Under the pieces are notes generated by a model. It saw only the letters and a list, made by a program, of their open reading frames with translations. It did not search any database and was not told the origin of the DNA. From Patescibacteria group bacterium (GTDB lineage: Bacteria; Patescibacteriota; Saccharimonadia; Saccharimonadales; JAUPVS01): DNA of 43,774 nucleotides. The stretch is taken from assembly GCA_030916945.1 (NCBI GenBank), contig JAUPVS010000008.1, forward strand, positions 1 through 43,774, read 5' to 3'. The stretch's first letter is position 1. Each line of letters opens with the position of its first letter. This document shows positions 15,583-24,143 of this stretch, one piece after another. The translations under genes and the position numbers were made by a program.

Positions 15583-16217
15583 ACACACCCTATTTACCCA
15601 ATGGCGAACATTTTCAAGTCTTTCAAGGAATACCAATAAATGAAATGTCTCCAACAATGCACGAGATCGGCAAGAGTATTGGTACGACAACGTTTGAACT
15701 AGGGCTTATTGGCTATGGCGACCCAGAACCGGTTCGCATACATAGCGAATCTGTTTACCACCCGGAAATGTGCCCATACTTCATGCTTGCCTGCGTCAAA
15801 CCTGCTGAAGACGGCGGAGACACTATAGTATACGACGGCGTTAAGGCAGCCAGAATCATTACCGAAGAGCAGCCAGATCTGCTAAATGTAAGAATGGTTT
15901 ACCATGCCGAGCATTACGACGATACAAAGGCGGTTGTCCCCTTGGTAAGAAATCTAGGAGGAGAGGACTCGCTGACTTTTCGGCAGAAATTCTACCTAAA
16001 TGAAGTACACCACCTGCCCGAAGGTATGAGTGAGGACGGCTTTTACGAATATATGGACAGCGTTCTAGATAGATCTGTAGAGTTTCACGCAACTCTTCAA
16101 CCTGGGGAGATAATTTTAATAAATAATTATAAGACACTTCACGTCAGAACGGCATACACGGGTTTACGTAAGATCATTAGGGTTCGAGTGGATGACCCCG
16201 CCTATGTAGCGATTTAA
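15579..16217 (+). CDS. TauD/TfdA-like Fe(II)/2-oxoglutarate dioxygenase
   Basis: A 212-residue non-haem iron oxygenase-like protein with the double-stranded beta-helix pattern of the TauD/TfdA family. The metal-binding pair reads HSE (His55, Glu57) in place of H-x-D. This is followed by the PAEDGGDTIVYDG strand (about 75-87), matching the family GGDT signature, and late by NNYKTLHVRTAYTGLRKIIR with the distal His188 and the 2-oxoglutarate-binding Arg197. It is shorter than TauD (about 280). The substrate is unknown. The start codon lies inside the stop of the upstream regulator-like gene, so it is translationally coupled to it. Confidence 0.75.
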   Translation: MNTPYLPNGEHFQVFQGIPINEMSPTMHEIGKSIGTTTFELGLIGYGDPEPVRIHSESVYHPEMCPYFMLACVKPAEDGGDTIVYDGVKAARIITEEQPDLLNVRMVYHAEHYDDTKAVVPLVRNLGGEDSLTFRQKFYLNEVHHLPEGMSEDGFYEYMDSVLDRSVEFHATLQPGEIILINNYKTLHVRTAYTGLRKIIRVRVDDPAYVAI

Positions 16218-16276
16218 GTTTACAGCTGCATCAAGCACCTGTACTCTTTAAGGATGATTAACACCAAGGGATTACT

Positions 16277-16678
16277 ATGAAAATCAACGTTAGCGTCATT
16301 ACAACTCATCAAAACAAAATACTCCTCATGCAAAGAAGCCTTACTGATGATTATTGCCCAGGCGCTTGGGGGGTTCCTGGTGGTTACATGGAAAAAGAAG
16401 ACAACACGCTAGAAGATACCGCGATTCGTGAAGTTTACGAAGAACTTGGTGTCAAGATTACACCTAGGACTATATTATTCAATAATAAGAATGAAGATAC
16501 CGACAGCCTCTATATTGTTTACGTCGCTGAGCTTGCAAATGCCGCAGACTACCCCAAAGGGATCACACTTTCTGATGAAGCTAACGATTTCAAATGGGCA
16601 GAAGCAGAAGATCTAGATAAACTAGAGTTCACTCCCTACACCAAAGATAGACTTGTCAAAATTTTTGAATCCTTCTAA
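16277..16678 (+). CDS. NUDIX hydrolase
   Basis: A 133-residue hydrolase of nucleoside diphosphates linked to another moiety. The Nudix box is visible as GGYMEKED...TAIREVYEELGV (about 33-58), with the metal-binding REVYEE intact; the spacing before REVYEE is about two residues longer than the canonical x7. The N-terminal strand and the GAWGVPGG loop are typical of dNTP or dinucleotide-sugar hydrolases. It follows the dioxygenase by 59 nt and has a weak AAGGG ribosome site, so it is probably the last gene of the rightward operon. In this context a sanitising or activated-nucleotide role is plausible but not shown. Confidence 0.85.
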   Translation: MKINVSVITTHQNKILLMQRSLTDDYCPGAWGVPGGYMEKEDNTLEDTAIREVYEELGVKITPRTILFNNKNEDTDSLYIVYVAELANAADYPKGITLSDEANDFKWAEAEDLDKLEFTPYTKDRLVKIFESF

Positions 16679-16837
16679 CAGTCAAAACTATCGGCCGGGG
16701 CCGATGAGCTGTCTGATGTCTTCTGCCTGATGGCCCACGACCTCGACATCGATCTGGGAAAAGCCTTACAGGCTAAAATGAAGAAAAACGCCAAGAAATA
16801 TCCAGTAGAGAAAGCCCACGGCAATCACAAGAAGTAA
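16679..16837 (+). pseudogene. 3' fragment of a MazG-like nucleotide pyrophosphohydrolase (copy A)
   Basis: The frame from 16679 to the stop at 16835-16837 has no start (it begins right after the NUDIX stop) and reads like the C-terminal half of a MazG-type pyrophosphohydrolase: ADELSDVF ... LMAHDLDIDL ... KKNAKKYPVEKA. The metal-binding E/D pair (ELSD) is present. Compared with copy B it lacks an internal stretch that would restore the YWVLL helix. It is therefore a decayed gene end. Confidence 0.65.
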
Positions 16838-16843
16838 GCAGCT

Positions 16844-17362
16844 TTAGCGATACATACTTCTGTCGAGCATAGAACTATCGAATGCAGGGTATGAAGCATT
16901 GAAACTAGGAACGTTGGGCGCATCTTCGACAGCCACAATCTGCTCGGGCGAGATATAGCCGATTACTAAGGCTTCATAGGTAAACATAGCGTCGGTGACC
17001 AGTTGATCGGCCCGTACCACCATGGTGGCGACTTGCTCGCCTTCACCGTGAGCATACCTTTTAGCAATTTCTAGTTCTGGTGTGGCTGAAATAAAGGGTG
17101 TTAGCCCACGATCGCGCCAGCCACCGGGCTGGGTGTGTGGAACAATGTAGTTAAAGAGCCTAATGGTATCACCAGCAGCAACTTCTGCAATGACATCATC
17201 AATTACATTCTGGGCGCCATTGGCGTAAGCAGCCGACAAAAAGCCGACAGCTGAATCTTCCTTGGTTGGGTCAAAGCCACGATAAACAATGAGCTCTTCT
17301 TCAGGTGAAGAACCCAACATCATATACTGAGGTAGATTGTGCCAATTGAATGACAGTTTCAT
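16844..17362 (-). CDS. Hypothetical protein with ADP-ribosyltransferase-like pattern
   Basis: A 172-residue protein when started at the ATG at 17362, which has TAAAAT 7 nt upstream; an ATG at 17398 would lie inside remnant B and is rejected. The pattern LIVYRGFD (Arg28), then TPFISATPELEIAKRYA (Ser92, Thr94) and a late Glu (130, 140 or 146) resembles the R-S-E order of arginine-type ADP-ribosyltransferase folds. It is the only gene between two broken copies of the same MazG-like gene end and next to a restriction-modification pair. Toxin or effector function would be inference; it could also be an unrelated small alpha/beta enzyme. Confidence 0.45.
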   Translation of the reverse strand: MKLSFNWHNLPQYMMLGSSPEEELIVYRGFDPTKEDSAVGFLSAAYANGAQNVIDDVIAEVAAGDTIRLFNYIVPHTQPGGWRDRGLTPFISATPELEIAKRYAHGEGEQVATMVVRADQLVTDAMFTYEALVIGYISPEQIVAVEDAPNVPSFNASYPAFDSSMLDRSMYR

Positions 17363-17397
17363 ATCTGTTATTTTAACATAAGAGGGTTGAAATGTCA

Positions 17398-17466
17398 ATG
17401 TCTGATGTCTTCTATTGGGTTCTGCTGATGGCCCACGGCAATCACAAGAAGTATACTGAGCTATAG
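17398..17466 (+). pseudogene. 3' fragment of the same MazG-like gene (copy B)
   Basis: The frame 17398-17466 reads SDVFYWVLLMAHGNHKK before a stop. It keeps the YWVLL helix missing from copy A but lacks everything between the MAH and the GNHKK tail of copy A (about 75 bp). The junction falls exactly on the heptamer GCCCACG, which occurs at both breakpoints in copy A (16732-16738 and 16814-16820), a typical short-homology deletion. It overlaps the end of the methyltransferase gene. Confidence 0.6.
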
Positions 17467-18780
17467 AGTATTACCAAATTTGTTTAGTCTATTAAGTTGT
17501 CCCATAAAATATCTGTCATTTTTTATTTCTTCGCTTGCATATATTTTTACAGTACTTAGTAGCTGCTCAGCTTCCAAGTCTTCGAACATTTCTGATTGTT
17601 CAGCTTTGGGATCGGGGGAGAAGCTACCCATGGGCTGCAAGCCATGTATGAATCGTGTTAATGTTGCATTTAGTGCTTCCAGACTATTATCGATACCTAC
17701 CCAACGTCGCTTTAGCTTCGACGCAACCCCTAAAGTAGTTCCCGAACCCGCAAAGCAATCTAAAACTAAATCACCAGGCTTTGATGAAGCTTCAATAATT
17801 CTTTCTAATAATTTCGGATTCTTTTCAGTCGGGTAGCCTGTTATCTTTATATTTTGATTGTGAGGGTCTTTGACGTCTAGCCAAATATCTTGGACTGGTA
17901 TCCCTAGATTAGTGTCTAAATATATCTTTCTACGAGGGTTTCCAGTAGAAGACCAATATATTTCACCCTTTTCGTCTAATTCATCTAAGGTACTTCTCTT
18001 ATACTGCCAATGCTTACCTGCAGGGGGCTTCATTCCTTTCCATTCTTTTCCTGTATCCCCATTCCGAACGCCGGGAGCATGGATAGGCACACGCTTATAT
18101 CTCCTTCCGGATTCTTTTTCTATATAAGGATACTCTCGATCTGCCTCTTCAGGTAGCCAGCTATTATATGGCCGATTCCAGGTATACTTATCAGATTTAC
18201 TGTAAAACATTATATAGTCTGCGACGTTCCCAAATTGTTTACGCGTATAGTTCTTGGGGTTACTTTTCTTTCTCACAATTATGTTTCTAAAATTCTTTCT
18301 TCCGAACACTTCATCCATTATGAGCTTAATCTCAAAGGCCATATTATCGTCTAAGTGAAGATATATTGACCCATCTTCAGAAAGAAGCTGTTTTAAGAAA
18401 ATAAGTCTTTCTCTAATAAATTCGATATAGTGCGAACCGACTAGAAGATCGCTGTAAGCATCCTTTCTATCTCGAGAAACAAAAAATTTATTAGTAGCGA
18501 ATGGGGGGTCAATATAAATAAGCTTTACCTTACCTCTGTACCTGTCTTGTTTTACTAGGGAAGCTAGAGTACTTAAATTTTCACCTAAGTACAACGCTCC
18601 TAGTTCCTCTATCTCACTATGTTTACCGCTCCACACATTACTAATCAAACTTTTTTCCGTCTTTAGTAAAATATCTTTTTCTTCTGCTTTGCCTGCATAA
18701 TTAATCGAGTACTCCAGGTCTTTAGAAGAATACTTTTTAGCATTATCGCGATAGTTTTTTTTGGTTTCTCCAGTTGCCAT
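17461..18780 (-). CDS. DNA methyltransferase, beta class (adenine-N6 or cytosine-N4)
   Basis: A 439-residue amino-methyltransferase. The catalytic motif IV is IYIDPPFATN (DPPF about 91-94) and the SAM-binding motif I is LDCFAGSGTTLG (about 341-351). Having IV before I makes it beta class, with a target-recognition region between (about 170-300). Motif X-like sequence precedes motif IV. DPPF is most often N6-adenine but does not exclude N4-cytosine. It follows the presumed restriction gene by 12 nt with an AGGTAG ribosome site, forming a two-gene cassette. Codon use is clearly AT-richer (many AAA, ATA, TTA codons) than the phe operon to its right, which suggests acquisition. Confidence 0.85.
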   Translation of the reverse strand: MATGETKKNYRDNAKKYSSKDLEYSINYAGKAEEKDILLKTEKSLISNVWSGKHSEIEELGALYLGENLSTLASLVKQDRYRGKVKLIYIDPPFATNKFFVSRDRKDAYSDLLVGSHYIEFIRERLIFLKQLLSEDGSIYLHLDDNMAFEIKLIMDEVFGRKNFRNIIVRKKSNPKNYTRKQFGNVADYIMFYSKSDKYTWNRPYNSWLPEEADREYPYIEKESGRRYKRVPIHAPGVRNGDTGKEWKGMKPPAGKHWQYKRSTLDELDEKGEIYWSSTGNPRRKIYLDTNLGIPVQDIWLDVKDPHNQNIKITGYPTEKNPKLLERIIEASSKPGDLVLDCFAGSGTTLGVASKLKRRWVGIDNSLEALNATLTRFIHGLQPMGSFSPDPKAEQSEMFEDLEAEQLLSTVKIYASEEIKNDRYFMGQLNRLNKFGNTL

Positions 18781-18792
18781 AACACTACCTAT

Positions 18793-19668
18793 TTAAGAAG
18801 TAAGCCATTCGTAGGTAAGCCTATCGGGGATCATTCGCAGAGTAGTTACCATAATTTTCTCCGGAACCGACTCTTCTAAAGTAGAGTAGTCTCTCCACAT
18901 TGAACCCAGCAACAATCCAGGACCATCATTTACAAATATTACTTTCAAATTCTTCTCTGTTTCACTTGCGTAATTAAGTATTTCTCTGGCAGCATTGTGA
19001 TATCCGCCCGTTCTGTCGTCTTCCTGAGCACCACCCCTGTCTCCATCGTAACGTGCAAGTCCGATTGCTAAAGGAGTCACTTCGTCCGTATCATAAATTA
19101 TAAAGTCAACAGGTCGCTGAGGGTTTGGATAATCTTTAAATACATTAGAGAGTTTTATATCTTGCCCTGCTCTTTGAGGGCCGGTGATTCGTAGCTCAGG
19201 GAAGTATGACATAATCATTTCAAAAAATCGTTCGGTCAAATCGTAGCCCTTTGATCCTCTACTCTTGTACTCCCAAAGAAGCGCACATAACGCTTCGTCA
19301 GGCATTGGTCTAGAAATAAATGACGATTGCACCTCATTGATAGGTCTATACCCTTTTCCGAAACGCTCATTTATCTGCTTAGCAGCAGATTTCTTTTTTA
19401 ACATTTCGACTGGGGTTTCGGGGGAAACATATTTACGAAACGCACGGCATAACTGTATCCTCATCCATGGCTCGGAGACTTCACTAATCTGTAAGAATAG
19501 CCTTGTAGAAGATTCTGAAACTTTAAGAAGCTGACCGAATAACTGCAAAACAGGCTCATAGAGTAAACATGCGTCGGTTAGAATGTCGGGATAATACTCT
19601 CCAGTAGATAATGTAATCCAGTTGTGACCTTCTTCTTTGTAATCTGCAAATTTTTTAACTGAATTCAT
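18793..19668 (-). CDS. Presumed type II restriction endonuclease
   Basis: A 291-residue protein called a restriction enzyme mainly by its position as the first gene of a cassette with a solitary methyltransferase. The C-terminal half contains PVDFIIYDTDEVTPLAIGLARYDGDRGGAQEDDR, with an Asp followed at the right distance by a conserved, charged strand. That could be a PD-(D/E)xK core with an unusual last motif, but the lysine is not clear. The N-terminal half (VSPETPVEML, INERFGKGYRP) is helical and may bind DNA. Possible -10 TATGAT 8 nt before the ATG. I cannot name its recognition site. Confidence 0.55.
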   Translation of the reverse strand: MNSVKKFADYKEEGHNWITLSTGEYYPDILTDACLLYEPVLQLFGQLLKVSESSTRLFLQISEVSEPWMRIQLCRAFRKYVSPETPVEMLKKKSAAKQINERFGKGYRPINEVQSSFISRPMPDEALCALLWEYKSRGSKGYDLTERFFEMIMSYFPELRITGPQRAGQDIKLSNVFKDYPNPQRPVDFIIYDTDEVTPLAIGLARYDGDRGGAQEDDRTGGYHNAAREILNYASETEKNLKVIFVNDGPGLLLGSMWRDYSTLEESVPEKIMVTTLRMIPDRLTYEWLTS

Positions 19669-19701
19669 ATACGATCATCATAGCAAAATATATGAGATTA
19701 A

Positions 19702-20490
19702 CTAAGGCGAATCGGTGTTATTCTGTGAAACAGATATCAAGCTGCACTTCAAACCACTTTCATTAACAAGCTTATCTAGCTCTTTAAAAAGCTTTAAGAA
19801 GTTTTGTGTCGCATCATCAAAGCTACTTTTTGTAACTTCAATTGTGCTACCTACTTGCTCAGATTTCTCATGAAGTTTTACCTTTTTAGTATTACTCACG
19901 TACCTTTCGTCTATGATGCCATTATTATGGATAAGTGCATGTCTCATTTGCCAGTATTTGTGAATGGCATTCAAATAAACGCTGTCTGCCAGTTTTATAC
20001 CAAAATGTCTATTTAAAATCTCCTTTGTAGTATTAACATTCTGGAAATTTATTTTTTCAACGGGGTTTTTACTGGAATATAGCTTCTTTACCGTAAGATC
20101 GCCTAATGCCGATGACAGCTCTTCTAAAGTTTGTTTTTTGTTTCTTTTGGTAGCAAGTATCTCTTGGAGTTCCTTCGCAGAGAAGTTAACTCCTGCTGAA
20201 GTCGATATCTGAGTAAAATTTTCTTTTAGAAGACAAATAAAAATGTCTTTTAACAATGCTTCTGCAGCACCGGTCAATAGAATAAAACCTTGCGAATAAA
20301 GCTGACTGGATATTTTTTGCTGTTCATAATCAACCGAATTTTTCGCGTTTTCAAGTGCTTTAATCGTGTTTGGGTTTATTTTAAGCGTTTTTAGCGCACC
20401 CATATAGATTCCGTATAGAGTTCTATACGAATCAAATATTGAATTAATACTTTCAGTCCTTTTAGTAAAAGTCTGATCTAGACTTCTCAT
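19702..20490 (-). CDS. HEPN-domain protein, possible RNase effector
   Basis: A 262-residue helical protein. The motif MRHALIHNNGIID (about 182-194) gives R-x4-H (Arg183, His188), the catalytic signature of HEPN ribonucleases, on a helix following a paired helical region (LLTGAAEALLKDIFICLL). HEPN proteins are toxins or effectors in abortive-infection and other defence systems, but also occur as non-catalytic partners. It sits immediately upstream of the restriction cassette in the same orientation and shares its AT-rich codon use, 33 nt away. No antitoxin-like partner is obvious beside it. It starts 7 nt after the end of pheT. Confidence 0.6.
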   Translation of the reverse strand: MRSLDQTFTKRTESINSIFDSYRTLYGIYMGALKTLKINPNTIKALENAKNSVDYEQQKISSQLYSQGFILLTGAAEALLKDIFICLLKENFTQISTSAGVNFSAKELQEILATKRNKKQTLEELSSALGDLTVKKLYSSKNPVEKINFQNVNTTKEILNRHFGIKLADSVYLNAIHKYWQMRHALIHNNGIIDERYVSNTKKVKLHEKSEQVGSTIEVTKSSFDDATQNFLKLFKELDKLVNESGLKCSLISVSQNNTDSP

Positions 20491-20497
20491 AACAAAT

Positions 20498-23008
20498 TTA
20501 AATCCGCTCAGCCTTCAACTTACTCTTAGCTTCCCCAGCCAGAACATCCAACAACGAAGAAACTTCCGCTGTCGTCAACGTTCGGTCATTGTGCCATAAC
20601 GTTAGTCGCAGTGATCCGTGCTTCGCACCCGTATCTGATAAGTAAATATCCAGTGGCTCTAAACTCCATTGGTAACCGTGTTCCTTAGCAGCTGAAGTCA
20701 AAACATTAGAAGCCAAATCAAGTACTGCCCCATACGCTAAATCTGGTGCCACTTTAAAGCTAATGTCCTGATTGGTTCGGGGGTACTTTGCCAGTGGTCG
20801 GTATTCTTGGGCCGAAGCTTCCAGCGCTTCCATCAGTTCTTTTGGTCCAATCTCAAAGCCAGCTGTAAAGGCTGGTAGCTTGAGGTCTTTGCGTACCGAG
20901 GCTTTAAATTCGCCAACTACACCCAGTGTAATCTTGGTGCCGGCTACGCCGACCAACGCACTACGTGAATATTCGTAGGGTTGCATCACCGGGTAATCCA
21001 GCTCTTTGCTAATTGGCGTGTAGGTAAATGTTAAACCGAGTTGCTCGGCCAGGTAGTCCAGGTATTTACGGGCGTGGTAGAATGGTGCGCCGGCGTACTG
21101 CTTGGCGGCTTTGTCGTTGGCCGCAAAGACCAGCGCCAACATCCCAATTTCCGTTGGCAAGCCATGGTCGTCGTCCTTGTGCAGTTTGTTGTGAGTCTTA
21201 TTGATCTCAAACATGGCAAATTGGTCGTAGCCAGCCTTGATGTTGCCGTGAACCTTGTCTAACAAGCTTGGCATCAGTGACATGCGGTAATACTGCAGAT
21301 CGGGGCTGAGGGCGTTACTGAGTTGGAAGGCCAGCTTGGGGTCCTGCCCGGTTTTGGTTAGCAAGTTCTCGTGCACAAAACTGTAGGTCAGTAATTCGTT
21401 GGCACCGGCTTTGGCCAGAGTGTCACGCAGGCGCTTTTTAAAACTCAGTTCCGGATCGGGTTGAGCTGGTTTTAGGTCGCGCACGGGCAGGGTCATTGGC
21501 AAATGATCGTAGCCAATTAAGCGGCCAATCTCTTCCACCACGTCTTCGGCAATTTCGATGTCCGTCCGCCAGAACGGTGCGGTCACATCCAAGAGGTCAC
21601 CGTGGTGCTCCACCTGAAATTCGACATTCTCCAGCCGTCGCTTAATTTCCGGAACTTTTAATTTCAGGGCTAGTCTGTCATTAATGAACGACGCACTCAC
21701 TTGTACGGTTGGGTTTTTGGCCAGGTGCTTTTTAATGTCGACCGGTTTGCCCACGACATGCGCACTTGGCACCAGCTCTTTGGTCATCTCGGCGGCTTTG
21801 GCCAGCACGGCTTCGGTTTGCCACGGGCTCTGGCCTTTGTTAAAGCGCGTCACGGCATCGGTAAACAAGCCGTGGGCCATACTGGTTTTGCGGATGTTGT
21901 ACATGTCAAAGTTGGCGCTCTCGATAATAATCCGCGTCGTACTGTCGTCGATCTCGCTATTATTGCCACCCATCACGCCACCCAGCGCAATGGCTTTGTC
22001 GTGGTCGGCAATCAAAATGGCATCTTTGCGCGGCTCGATGGTTTTGCCATCTAACAAGGTCAGCTTTTCGCCCTTATTGGGGTTCCTGATGACGAGGTGA
22101 GCTTGACCGTCTTTGGCAACCTTGTCGAAATCAAAAGCGTGCAATGGCTGGCCAGTTAGCGCCATCATAAAGTTGGTCATATCGACAATGTTGTTAATCG
22201 GCTTCATACCGAGTCTTGAGAGGTAGGCTTGCAGCCAGACCGGACTTGGTGCGACTTTAATACCACTAACAACAACCGCTTGGTAGCGCGGCACCAGCAG
22301 TGGAATCTCAACGTCAACCTTGAGGCCTTTGACGCCCGGGTCACCAGTATTTTCCAGATCAAGCGGCTTGAGGTACCAATTTGGCGAACGGAACGGTATG
22401 TCCTGCACACCAGCTAATTCCCTTGCCACGCCAAGTTGGCCAAAGCAATCCGGCCGATGGGTAAACATCTTGTTTTCAATATCAATAATTTGATCGTCCA
22501 TGTTGTAGGCTTCTGCAAAGGTCGTGCCAGGAGCGACGTCTTTGTCGACTTCTAAGATGCCGGCGTGGCTATCGCCGATGGCGAGTTCCTGCGGGCTGGC
22601 CAACATACCGTTACTAACTTCACCACGGAGTTCGCGAGCTTCCAGCTGGAAGCGTTCTTTATCCCAGGTACTTGGAACGGTGGCACCGGGTGGGAGCCAA
22701 ACAACCGTGAGGCCTTCGCGCACGTTGGGTGCGCCACAAACAACTTGAACATGACCATTGTCGTCACGTTTAACATTCTTAGCCTTGCCGCCATCATCAA
22801 TCGTACACAAGCTGAGCTTGTCGGCATTGGGGTGCTTGACGCAGGTGACAACCTTGGCAATCAAAATCTTGTCGTACTTATCACCGGTGCTGATAACTTC
22901 TTCAACTTCACCCAACTGGGCGCCAATAATTTTAACGAGTTCGTCGACTGGTTTGCTGACGGCCTTTTCGTAGCCAAGCTGCCGGAATCCGTTTAGTGAG
23001 ATTTTCAT
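20498..23008 (-). CDS. pheT: Phenylalanyl-tRNA synthetase beta subunit
   Basis: An 836-residue beta chain of the alpha2-beta2 synthetase that charges tRNA(Phe). From the N-terminus it has the tRNA-binding EMAP/OB domain (about 40-160, VVTCVKHPNADKLSLC), the B3/B4 editing domain (about 210-400), the B5 domain, the catalytic-like core pairing with PheS, and the C-terminal anticodon-binding FDX-ACB domain (YPRTNQDISF near residue 745). The length is slightly above the usual 790-800. The start ATG lies in the stop of the dehydrogenase gene (ATGA). It is the last gene of the pheS operon, unusually separated from pheS by three genes. Confidence 0.95.
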   Translation of the reverse strand: MKISLNGFRQLGYEKAVSKPVDELVKIIGAQLGEVEEVISTGDKYDKILIAKVVTCVKHPNADKLSLCTIDDGGKAKNVKRDDNGHVQVVCGAPNVREGLTVVWLPPGATVPSTWDKERFQLEARELRGEVSNGMLASPQELAIGDSHAGILEVDKDVAPGTTFAEAYNMDDQIIDIENKMFTHRPDCFGQLGVARELAGVQDIPFRSPNWYLKPLDLENTGDPGVKGLKVDVEIPLLVPRYQAVVVSGIKVAPSPVWLQAYLSRLGMKPINNIVDMTNFMMALTGQPLHAFDFDKVAKDGQAHLVIRNPNKGEKLTLLDGKTIEPRKDAILIADHDKAIALGGVMGGNNSEIDDSTTRIIIESANFDMYNIRKTSMAHGLFTDAVTRFNKGQSPWQTEAVLAKAAEMTKELVPSAHVVGKPVDIKKHLAKNPTVQVSASFINDRLALKLKVPEIKRRLENVEFQVEHHGDLLDVTAPFWRTDIEIAEDVVEEIGRLIGYDHLPMTLPVRDLKPAQPDPELSFKKRLRDTLAKAGANELLTYSFVHENLLTKTGQDPKLAFQLSNALSPDLQYYRMSLMPSLLDKVHGNIKAGYDQFAMFEINKTHNKLHKDDDHGLPTEIGMLALVFAANDKAAKQYAGAPFYHARKYLDYLAEQLGLTFTYTPISKELDYPVMQPYEYSRSALVGVAGTKITLGVVGEFKASVRKDLKLPAFTAGFEIGPKELMEALEASAQEYRPLAKYPRTNQDISFKVAPDLAYGAVLDLASNVLTSAAKEHGYQWSLEPLDIYLSDTGAKHGSLRLTLWHNDRTLTTAEVSSLLDVLAGEAKSKLKAERI

Positions 23009-23676
23009 CCCTTAAAACCCTTTTTCCGATTCAAGGTAATCTCGCTGACTTCAATTCCCTTAGGTAGGTCGAGTATCTGCTTAACGCACACTGCTACAGC
23101 GGCGGGGTCCATCCAGTAGGTGCCGTTGTCGGTGATGTCTTTGCCTAAGTCTTTGGCGAATAGCTTGGTCTTCATGCCGCCCGGGTAAAAGCCGATAACG
23201 CGCGATGGCGTGTCGTGCAACTCTTCTCGTACCGAGTCGGTAAAGCCACGTTCGGCCCACTTAGAGGCCACGTAGGCAGCATGGTTCTTGTTGCCCTTGA
23301 GTCCGGCCGTTGAAACGACATTTAATATGTCTGTGCCGTCCTGGCGAATGCGCTCCATTAGGCCGGCGATGACCATCATCGGTGCCTTGGCATTAACGTC
23401 CAAGACTTGTTGGGTGACCTGTTCGGTCATCTGGCCGATTGGTTCTTCGCTCCAAATCCCAACGCAGTTAATGAGTACCTCGAGCGGTTCGTCCAACGCC
23501 AACACGGCTTGCACCGCCGCCGCTATTTGATCTCCCTTCGAAAGGTCGTACACCAAATTATGGTCGGCCACGCTACATTCACCACGCGAAATATTCACCA
23601 CAGTCTTGCCGCTGGCCTTATAAAGTTTTGCAATCTCGTGACCTAAGCCGTCACTGGCACCGGTTATAACAATCAT
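23005..23676 (-). CDS. Short-chain dehydrogenase/reductase
   Basis: A 223-residue classical SDR. The cofactor motif TGASDGLGHE (TGxxxGxG) opens the protein, and the catalytic set is Ser in NVVSTAGLKG (about 119), followed by Tyr and Lys in YVASK (about 133-137). The end of beta 2 (NISRGE) suggests NADP use. It reduces or oxidises an unknown carbonyl or alcohol. It overlaps its neighbours on both sides by four bases inside the phe operon, so its level is tied to tRNA synthetase expression; there is no clear functional link. Confidence 0.85.
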   Translation of the reverse strand: MIVITGASDGLGHEIAKLYKASGKTVVNISRGECSVADHNLVYDLSKGDQIAAAVQAVLALDEPLEVLINCVGIWSEEPIGQMTEQVTQQVLDVNAKAPMMVIAGLMERIRQDGTDILNVVSTAGLKGNKNHAAYVASKWAERGFTDSVREELHDTPSRVIGFYPGGMKTKLFAKDLGKDITDNGTYWMDPAAVAVCVKQILDLPKGIEVSEITLNRKKGFKG

Positions 23677-24143
23677 TTTGCGCCTCCATTCCAGACTAAC
23701 TGGCGCTTGGAGTTTTCGGCGTCACCGAACTTGCCAAAGGCGTACCAGTTGTTAACAGTAATTTTGTAGAACTGGGTGTTGTTGGGGTCTTGAGCTTCTT
23801 CCAAAATACCGTCACTCTTGCCCAGGTATTTGGTAAAAAACGGTAGGGCTGCTTGGCGTTGTTCGTGAGTAGTCAGCATTTCGGCCGTGCCTTCGTAATA
23901 AATGCCATGCGGGTCTTCACCCAACGCGTGTTGGCGCACAATGTTACCGGCTACCTTAGGATTAACGGCAATCTCTTGGCTGTGTCGACGCTTGGGGCTA
24001 GAACGGAAGTACAAATTTAAATCATCATCGTAGGCACAATGCACCTCGCACACCCATGGCTGGTCGCCACTAACCGTCGCCAGCGACATATGCACCGACT
24101 TGCCAATATATTCACGAATGATTTGTTCGGTATCCATGCTCAT
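23673..24143 (-). CDS. Pyridoxamine 5'-phosphate oxidase-like flavin-binding protein
   Basis: A 156-residue split-barrel protein of the PNPOx-like / FMN-binding family. The N-terminal HMSLATVSGDQPWVCEVHC and the following FRSSPKRRHSQEI with a KRRH loop match the FMN-phosphate-binding pattern of this fold, and the end TVNNWYAFG is typical. True PdxH motifs are not evident, so a general flavin or haem-related reductase role is safer than pyridoxal biosynthesis. Both ends overlap neighbouring genes by four bases. Start taken at the first ATG, with a second in-frame ATG two codons later. Confidence 0.75.
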   Translation of the reverse strand: MSMDTEQIIREYIGKSVHMSLATVSGDQPWVCEVHCAYDDDLNLYFRSSPKRRHSQEIAVNPKVAGNIVRQHALGEDPHGIYYEGTAEMLTTHEQRQAALPFFTKYLGKSDGILEEAQDPNNTQFYKITVNNWYAFGKFGDAENSKRQLVWNGGAK

